Assembly: GCA_964647255.1 (NCBI GenBank)
Contig: CAZYGI010000017.1
Coordinates: 1 to 64,000 of the forward strand
Reading direction: 5' to 3'
DNA: 64,000 nucleotides
From: CAWJEL01 sp964647255
Lineage (GTDB): Bacteria > Chloroflexota > Anaerolineae > CG2-30-64-16
The position numbers and the translations under genes were made by a program. Below the pieces are notes generated by a model. That model was given only the letters and a program-made list of their open reading frames with translations, was not told the origin of the DNA and ran no database searches. This document shows, in pieces, positions 59,725-64,000 of this stretch. The first letter of the stretch is position 1. Each line of letters starts with the position of its first letter.

Positions 59725-62586
59725 ATGGTTCAACAGCCTATGTCTCTCACTCCGATGCGCAGCCAGTATCTGGCGATCAAGAAGCAGTATCCCGATATCA
59801 TCCTGTTCTTTCGGCTCGGCGATTTCTACGAGACGTTCGACGACGATGCCAGGATCGTCTCCTCGGTGTGCGACGTGGTGCTCACCTCGCGGCCGGTCGG
59901 CGCGGATGAGCGCGTCCCCCTGGCCGGCGTGCCCTACCACGCGGTGGACGGCTACGTCGCCAAGCTGATCAACGCGGGCTACAAGGTTGCCATCGCCGAG
60001 CAGATCGGCAGCGAGCCGCCGAAGGGCGAGAAGTTGGTGCCGCGCGTAGTGCGCCGCGTGGTCACGCCGGGCACGCTGGTCGAGCCGGGGCTGCTGCCGG
60101 AGAAGCGTAATAACTACGTGGTTGCGCTGGTGCTGGATCCTCAAGCTCGTAGCGGCGACTTCAGGCGCGTGGTCCAGCCCAGAGCGACTGAAGTCGCCAC
60201 TACAAAACCTGCGACTGAAGTCGCTACTACAAACCCTGCGGCGCGCGCTGGCCTGGCCTACGCCGACATCTCCACCGGCGAGTTCGCGGTCACCGAGATC
60301 GGCGACGGCGAGGACATCCTGCGCCGTGTCGCGGAGGAGTTGGGGCGGCTGTCGCCCGCTGAGCTGCTTTACCCGGCGAAGGACCCGCGGTGGGCGCGGC
60401 AGGGCGCAGGAGCGGAGGGGCAGGGGAGCAGGGGGGTCGAGGGGCAATATGCAACACGCATCACGCCTCACGCATCAGACGCCCTGCCCTCCGAGATCGC
60501 CCAGTCGTATCACGTCACGCCCTACGCGGCCTGGCGCTTTGAGGAGACCACGGCCCAACAGGCGCTGCTCGACCACTTCCGGGCGGGCTCGCTGGCCGGT
60601 TTCGGCTGTGAGGGCCGATCGCTGGCCGTGCGCGCCGCGGGCGGGCTGCTCCAGTACCTCCAGGAGACGCAGCGGGACAGCCTGCCGCAAATCGTCGGCC
60701 TGCGCACCTACAGCACGGCCGAGTTCATGACGCTCGACGAGGCCACGCGGCGCAACCTGGAGCTGACCGAGAGCATCCGGGGCGGATCGGTCCAGGGCTC
60801 GCTGCTCGGTGTGCTCGACGCCACGCTGACCCCCATGGGCGGCCGGCTGCTGCGCCGCCGGCTGAGCCAACCGCTGCTCGACGTGGCCGCGCTGAACCGC
60901 CGGCTCGACGCGGTGGCCGCCTGGAGTGACGCGCCGGCCCCCACCGAGCTCCGCCAGATCCTTCGCGGCCAGGGCGACCTGGAGCGCTGGACCAACCGCT
61001 GCGTTCAGGGCATCGCCCTGCCGCGCGACCTGGTGGGCATCCGGGAAGCGCTGGCGCGGGTTGAGAAGATCAGTGGTCAGTTGTCAGTGGTCAGTTCTCA
61101 GGGGGCAGGGGGCAGGGGGCCGGGATCAGGGATCAGGGGGCAGGGGGCAGGGGGCGCGGATCACGCAATAGGCAATACGCAATACGCATCCCGTCTCGAT
61201 CCTTGTCCTGATATCACTTCCCTTCTCGCCAACGCCATCGCCGACGAGCCGCCCGCGACCCTGGCGAATTCCGGCGTCATCCGCCCCGGCTTCTCCGCCG
61301 AGCTGGACGGCATCCACCTGGCGACGCGCGACGCCAAGACCTGGATCGCCAACCTGGAGTCGGTTGAGCGGGCGCGCACGGGCATCAAATCGCTCAAGGT
61401 CGGCTATAACAAGGTCTTCGGCTACTACATCGAGGTCACGACGGCCAACTCGACGCTCGTCCCGGCTGACTACATCCGCAAGCAGACGTTGGTGAACGCC
61501 GAGCGCTACATCACGCCCGACCTGAAGGAGTACGAGTCGCTGGTGCTCAACGCCGAGGAACGCATCCTGGAACTGGAGGGGCAGCTCTTCCGGCAGCTCC
61601 TGGCGCAGATCGGCGCGGCCGCGCCCCGGCTGCTCGCGACCGCCGACGCCATCGCCGAGCTGGACGTGGCCGCTAGCCTGGCCGAAGTGGCTGAGGCGAA
61701 CCGCTACGTGCGGCCCCTCCTGGCCGACGACGGCGTCATTGACATCCAGGGCGGCCGCCATCCGGTGGTGGAGAAGTTTCTGGCCGGCGAGCCGTTCACG
61801 CCCAACGACGCGTACTTGTCGCCGGAGCAGGCCATCATCATCCTGACCGGCCCGAACATGAGCGGGAAGAGCTCCTACCTGCGCCAGGTCGCCCACATCG
61901 TCCTGCTGGCGCAGATCGGCGCTTACGTGCCGGCCGAGTCAGCCCGCATCGGGCTGGTGGATCGCATCTTCACCCGCATCGGCGCGTCCGACGAGATCGC
62001 CCGCGGGCAGAGCACCTTCATGGTTGAGATGGTGGAGGCCGCCAACATCCTGCACCACGCCACGGGCCGCTCCCTGTTGATCCTGGACGAGATCGGCCGG
62101 GGCACCAGCACCTATGACGGGCTGGCGATTGCCTGGGCCGTGGTGGAATACATTCACAACCACCCCGGCCTGCGCGCCAAGACGCTGTTCGCCACGCACT
62201 ACCACGAGCTGACCGACCTGGCCGAGCGGCTGCCGCATGTGGTCAACTTCAACGTGGCGGTGGCCGAGCAGGGCGACAAGGTGATCTTCCTGCACAAAGT
62301 GGTGCCCGGCGCGACCGACCGCTCCTACGGCGTCCACGTCGCGCAGCTTGCCGGCCTCCCCCGGCCCGTCATCGCCCGCGCCCAGGAGATCCTGGGTGAA
62401 CTCGAGGCGTCGGGCGCGGCCGGCCCGCGGCGCTCGGCGCTGGCGCAGCCCACCGTCTTCCAGCTCCCGCTCTTTTCCGCCGAGGACCCGGTGATCGCCG
62501 AGCTGCGCGCGCTCGATGTGAACGCGCTCAGCCCGCTGGCCGCGTTGAACAAGCTGTATGAGCTGCAGCAGCGGGTGCGGGAGTGA
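59725..62586 (+). CDS. mutS: DNA mismatch repair protein MutS (with in-frame repeat insertions)
   Basis: Start at ATG 59725 (ATG 59740 possible), 953 residues, about 100 more than E. coli MutS. The mismatch-wedge motif is present (GDFYETF, Phe34 and Glu36). Walker A is GPNMSGKSSYLRQ; later DEIGRGTSTYDG and FATHYHEL are intact. Three repeat-encoded segments interrupt it: residues about 142-173 (ATEVATTKPATEV-like), 226-252 (QGAGAEGQGSRG) and 449-490 (SSQGAGGRGPGSG and ITPH-like). They fall in connector or loop regions, and all catalytic parts remain. Role: recognition of mismatches. The insertions could alter lever or clamp mobility. Confidence 0.93.
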   Translation: MVQQPMSLTPMRSQYLAIKKQYPDIILFFRLGDFYETFDDDARIVSSVCDVVLTSRPVGADERVPLAGVPYHAVDGYVAKLINAGYKVAIAEQIGSEPPKGEKLVPRVVRRVVTPGTLVEPGLLPEKRNNYVVALVLDPQARSGDFRRVVQPRATEVATTKPATEVATTNPAARAGLAYADISTGEFAVTEIGDGEDILRRVAEELGRLSPAELLYPAKDPRWARQGAGAEGQGSRGVEGQYATRITPHASDALPSEIAQSYHVTPYAAWRFEETTAQQALLDHFRAGSLAGFGCEGRSLAVRAAGGLLQYLQETQRDSLPQIVGLRTYSTAEFMTLDEATRRNLELTESIRGGSVQGSLLGVLDATLTPMGGRLLRRRLSQPLLDVAALNRRLDAVAAWSDAPAPTELRQILRGQGDLERWTNRCVQGIALPRDLVGIREALARVEKISGQLSVVSSQGAGGRGPGSGIRGQGAGGADHAIGNTQYASRLDPCPDITSLLANAIADEPPATLANSGVIRPGFSAELDGIHLATRDAKTWIANLESVERARTGIKSLKVGYNKVFGYYIEVTTANSTLVPADYIRKQTLVNAERYITPDLKEYESLVLNAEERILELEGQLFRQLLAQIGAAAPRLLATADAIAELDVAASLAEVAEANRYVRPLLADDGVIDIQGGRHPVVEKFLAGEPFTPNDAYLSPEQAIIILTGPNMSGKSSYLRQVAHIVLLAQIGAYVPAESARIGLVDRIFTRIGASDEIARGQSTFMVEMVEAANILHHATGRSLLILDEIGRGTSTYDGLAIAWAVVEYIHNHPGLRAKTLFATHYHELTDLAERLPHVVNFNVAVAEQGDKVIFLHKVVPGATDRSYGVHVAQLAGLPRPVIARAQEILGELEASGAAGPRRSALAQPTVFQLPLFSAEDPVIAELRALDVNALSPLAALNKLYELQQRVRE
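60184..60237. repeat. Two tandem 27-bp repeats inside mutS
   Basis: Each unit starts GCGACTGAAGTCGC (itself a palindrome) and ends with ACAAA-CCT-like bases; the units differ at two positions. A reverse half-copy lies upstream near 60151. They encode ATEVATT-type residues, as in the GT39-like gene at 23300. Confidence 0.85.
60401..60477. repeat. Array of eleven heptamers inside mutS
   Basis: From 60401 the sequence can be read in sevens: AGGGCGC, AGGAGCG, GAGGGGC, AGGGGAG, CAGGGGG, then CGCATCA/CGCCTCA types. The periodicity is clear though the unit drifts. Confidence 0.75.
61072..61190. repeat. Array of seventeen consecutive heptamers inside mutS
   Basis: Exactly 17 x 7 = 119 bp: AGTGGTC, AGTTGTC, AGTGGTC, AGTTCTC, AGGGGGC (three), CGGGATC, AGGGATC, AGGGGGC (three), GCGGATC, ACGCAAT, AGGCAAT, ACGCAAT, ACGCATC. 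The gene's frame continues through it. Confidence 0.9.
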
Positions 62587-62617
62587 GACGCAGCATAACC
62601 GCAAGCGGCCGGCCGGC

Positions 62618-62646
62618 TTGCCTCTTGTGCTGAAGGCGGCTACAAT
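62618..62646 (+). promoter_or_regulatory. Promoter abutting the HEPN gene (possible leaderless transcript)
   Basis: TTGCCT (62618-62623) and TACAAT (62641-62646) are 17 bp apart and the -10 box ends immediately before ATG 62647. A start of transcription near 62653 would exclude that ATG; GTG 62656, the fourth codon, would then start a leaderless message. A GCAAGC/GCTTGC hairpin (62601-62621), probably ending mutS, overlaps the -35 box. Confidence 0.5.
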
Positions 62647-63048
62647 ATGAGCAACGTGGACGTAGAGAGTCTCGCTTATCTGGAGAAGGCGATCGAAAGC
62701 CTGGCCGGCGCGGAGAGTGAGTGCGCGAACCGGCGGTACAACAACTGCGCCAATCGCTGCTATTATGCCATGTTCCAGGCCGCCATCGCCGCGTTGATCG
62801 CAGCAGGCATCCGGCCGACCGGCGACAGGGATCGCTGGGAGCACGAATTTGTTCAAGCCCGGTTTGCGGGCATCTTGGTCAAGCGGCGCAAGCTCTACCG
62901 ATCTGAGCTTGTGGCGGCATTTAATCCAGTTCAGGCGACTCGATTAGCAGCGGATTACGATCCTGGCAGTGTCGGCGAAAAGGAAGCTGGCCGCAGTCTG
63001 GCAAAGGCCGCGATGTTTGTCGGAAATGTGAGGGAGCGACTCCTATGA
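62647..63048 (+). CDS. HEPN-domain protein
   Basis: A 133-residue all-helical protein, first start ATG 62647 (GTG 62656 possible if leaderless). The segment ANRRYNNCANRCYYAMFQAAIAAL is the typical core helix of HEPN proteins of the toxin-antitoxin and conflict type, and DRWEHEFVQARF follows. Such proteins are often RNases or partners of minimal nucleotidyltransferases; here no nucleotidyltransferase is next to it. It overlaps the next gene by 4 bp, consistent with a two-gene module. Confidence 0.8.
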   Translation: MSNVDVESLAYLEKAIESLAGAESECANRRYNNCANRCYYAMFQAAIAALIAAGIRPTGDRDRWEHEFVQARFAGILVKRRKLYRSELVAAFNPVQATRLAADYDPGSVGEKEAGRSLAKAAMFVGNVRERLL

Positions 63049-63383
63049 ACAAGAAACTGCAAGCCGCGGTGGAGCAGGTCGTACGCGAGCTGCAGGAGCG
63101 CTATCCGGGTGTTTCAGCGGAGATTTACCCGTACCAGCGCAAGGCCGCTTACGTCTATGTAATGCCCCCTGAGCACAGCGTCTGGGATGGTGAAGGTGTG
63201 TGGGATATCATAGAGGAAATGGCGCCTCGCCAGGCAGATCGGTTGATTGAGACGGGCTATCATATCCTGTTAGTGCCGCGTTTTCGGCGCCCCCCGATCG
63301 TTGACGTGGCTGCGCTGCGTGAACGGGCGGCGCTGTGGCTCACGCGTCCCGACGCAGACGAGGATGAATCGTCCGCCAACTGA
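63045..63383 (+). CDS. Small partner protein of the HEPN gene, unknown family
   Basis: A 112-residue protein whose ATG overlaps the HEPN stop (ATGA). Sequence features are KLQAAVEQVVRELQERYPG, an aromatic strand-rich core (EIYPYQRKAAYVYVMPPEH, YHILLVPRFRRPP) and an acidic C-terminal tail (DADEDESS). No nucleotidyltransferase motif (GSxxxGxxSDxD) is present, so it is not a MNT partner. By gene order it may act as an antitoxin or binding partner. No family recognised. Confidence 0.7.
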   Translation: MNKKLQAAVEQVVRELQERYPGVSAEIYPYQRKAAYVYVMPPEHSVWDGEGVWDIIEEMAPRQADRLIETGYHILLVPRFRRPPIVDVAALRERAALWLTRPDADEDESSAN

Positions 63384-63459
63384 CCTGTTGCTGCGGCCAG
63401 GGGGCACGACGCGGCCCGGCACGGCGCCGGGCCGTTGATTTTCTGACAGAGGACACAAC

Positions 63460-64000
63460 TTGACCTTATCATCCATTCATTCGCTCATCGCCGCAGAACT
63501 CAAGATCCCGCTCGCCCAGGTCGCGGCCACGGTCGCGCTGCTGGACGACGGCAACACCATCCCCTTCATCGCGCGCTACCGCAAGGAGGTCACCGGCGGG
63601 CTGGACGAGGTGCAGATCCGGGACATCCAGACCCGCCTGGACTATCTGCGCAAGCTGGCCGAGCGGCGGGAGGCCGTCAAGGCTGAGATCGCCAGCCAGG
63701 AGAAGCTGACCGATGCGTTGGCCGCGCAGCTTGACGCCGCGGCCACACTCCAGGCGCTGGAGGACCTCTATCGCCCGTACAAGCCCAAGCGCCAGACCCG
63801 CGCCCAGATCGCGCGCGAGCGCGGGCTGGAGCCGCTGGCCGCGGCGATCCTGGCGGCGTGTCGGGGCGAGGCAGCCTCGCCCCGCGGCGCTGTGGGACAG
63901 GGCGGGGAAACCCCGCCCCTGCAGATGGCCGCGGGGTACGTCACCGACCAGGTGCCGGACGCCGAGGCTGCGCTGGCGGGCGCACGCGACATCATCGCCG
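63460..64000 (+). CDS. tex: Tex-type RNA-binding transcriptional accessory protein (partial, 3' end outside window)
   Basis: The frame runs from a TTG at 63460 (AGAGG in front) to the window edge, 180 codons. The N-terminal Tex signature is clear: IPFIARYRKEVTGGLDEVQIRDIQ and LYRPYKPKRQTRAQIARERGLEPLA. Tex has an N-terminal helical domain, YqgF-like, HhH and S1 parts; only the first is here. Residues about 137-154 (GEAASPRGAVGQGGETPPL) are encoded by two hairpin repeats. No ATG start was found in frame before the conserved part. Confidence 0.85.
   Translation, partial: MTLSSIHSLIAAELKIPLAQVAATVALLDDGNTIPFIARYRKEVTGGLDEVQIRDIQTRLDYLRKLAERREAVKAEIASQEKLTDALAAQLDAAATLQALEDLYRPYKPKRQTRAQIARERGLEPLAAAILAACRGEAASPRGAVGQGGETPPLQMAAGYVTDQVPDAEAALAGARDIIA
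63863..63921. repeat. Two palindromic repeats inside tex
   Basis: GGGGCGAGG-CAG-CCTCGCCCC (63863-63883) is perfect; CAGGGCGGGG-AAA-CCCCGCCCCTG (63898-63921) lacks one base. Both lie in frame in a variable loop of the protein. Confidence 0.8.

Noticed and set aside
62647..63383. Classical HEPN-MNT toxin-antitoxin
   Set aside because: The second gene lacks the nucleotidyltransferase GSxxxGxxSD motif.

Overview
The window looks like a draft or metagenome-derived chromosome fragment from a GC-rich bacterium, most probably a Chloroflexota (Anaerolineae/Caldilineae-like) member. This is inferred from the gene mix: two lipoprotein-dependent sugar-type ABC importers without ATPases, a type II isopentenyl-diphosphate isomerase next to a polyprenyl synthase, a bacterial dynamin, clostripain and CHAT proteases, a DUF4070-type B12-radical SAM protein, and dense short-period repeats. 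No rRNA, tRNA, IS element or CRISPR array was recognised. A run of ten Ns (19808-19817) marks an assembly gap.

Layout. 1-1576 is the 5' part of a GT-B glycosyltransferase (minus). 1822-6217 is a ugp-like glycerophosphodiester import cluster (two permeases, a UgpB-like lipoprotein) with a secreted glycerophosphodiester phosphodiesterase. 6298-7194 is ctaB (heme O synthase). 7448-12258 is a GH100-like glycosidase with a second ABC importer. 12946-15059 is a TetR regulator overlapping a B12-radical SAM gene, closed by a strong bidirectional terminator. Then come acpP (minus) and fni plus polyprenyl synthase plus an anchored lectin-like protein (plus). 18584-33320 is mostly minus-strand housekeeping: mutY, zinc ribbon, MFS, a GT39-like membrane glycosyltransferase, an M29-like peptidase, a nitroreductase, ppa, deoC, lepB, a HAD phosphatase, tag, a predicted PPi-type phosphofructokinase and two paralogous lipoproteins.

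33445-48238 is a long minus-strand series centred on purine/ureide metabolism: three-subunit xanthine-dehydrogenase-type hydroxylase, NCS2 nucleobase permease, AllG-like (DUF1116) and AllF/FdrA-like proteins, MFS, ChrB-domain protein, CaiB/BaiF CoA-transferase, miaB, a small 2-TM protein and a beta-hydroxyacid dehydrogenase. uvrA, a dynamin-like GTPase, a CapA-family lipoprotein and a YigZ protein follow. On the plus strand a near-consensus promoter drives a clostripain (C11) gene and, 15 bp later, a CHAT-domain gene. These are two caspase-superfold proteases in one apparent operon and the best candidate here for an uncharacterised regulated system. mutS, a HEPN gene overlapping a small partner gene, and the 5' part of tex end the window.

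Two themes run through the sequence. First, sigma70-type promoters are easy to read: TTGACA-like and TATAAT/TATACT-like boxes 17-18 bp apart precede many genes. Second, short repeats have invaded not only spacers but also coding frames. Examples are a 17-unit heptamer array and two other repeat blocks inside mutS, repeats inside uvrA, miaB, tex, the GT39 gene and two xanthine dehydrogenase subunits, and a palindromic intergenic element present as a 183-bp-period triplet at 40351-40852 with relatives at 10187 and 53289.
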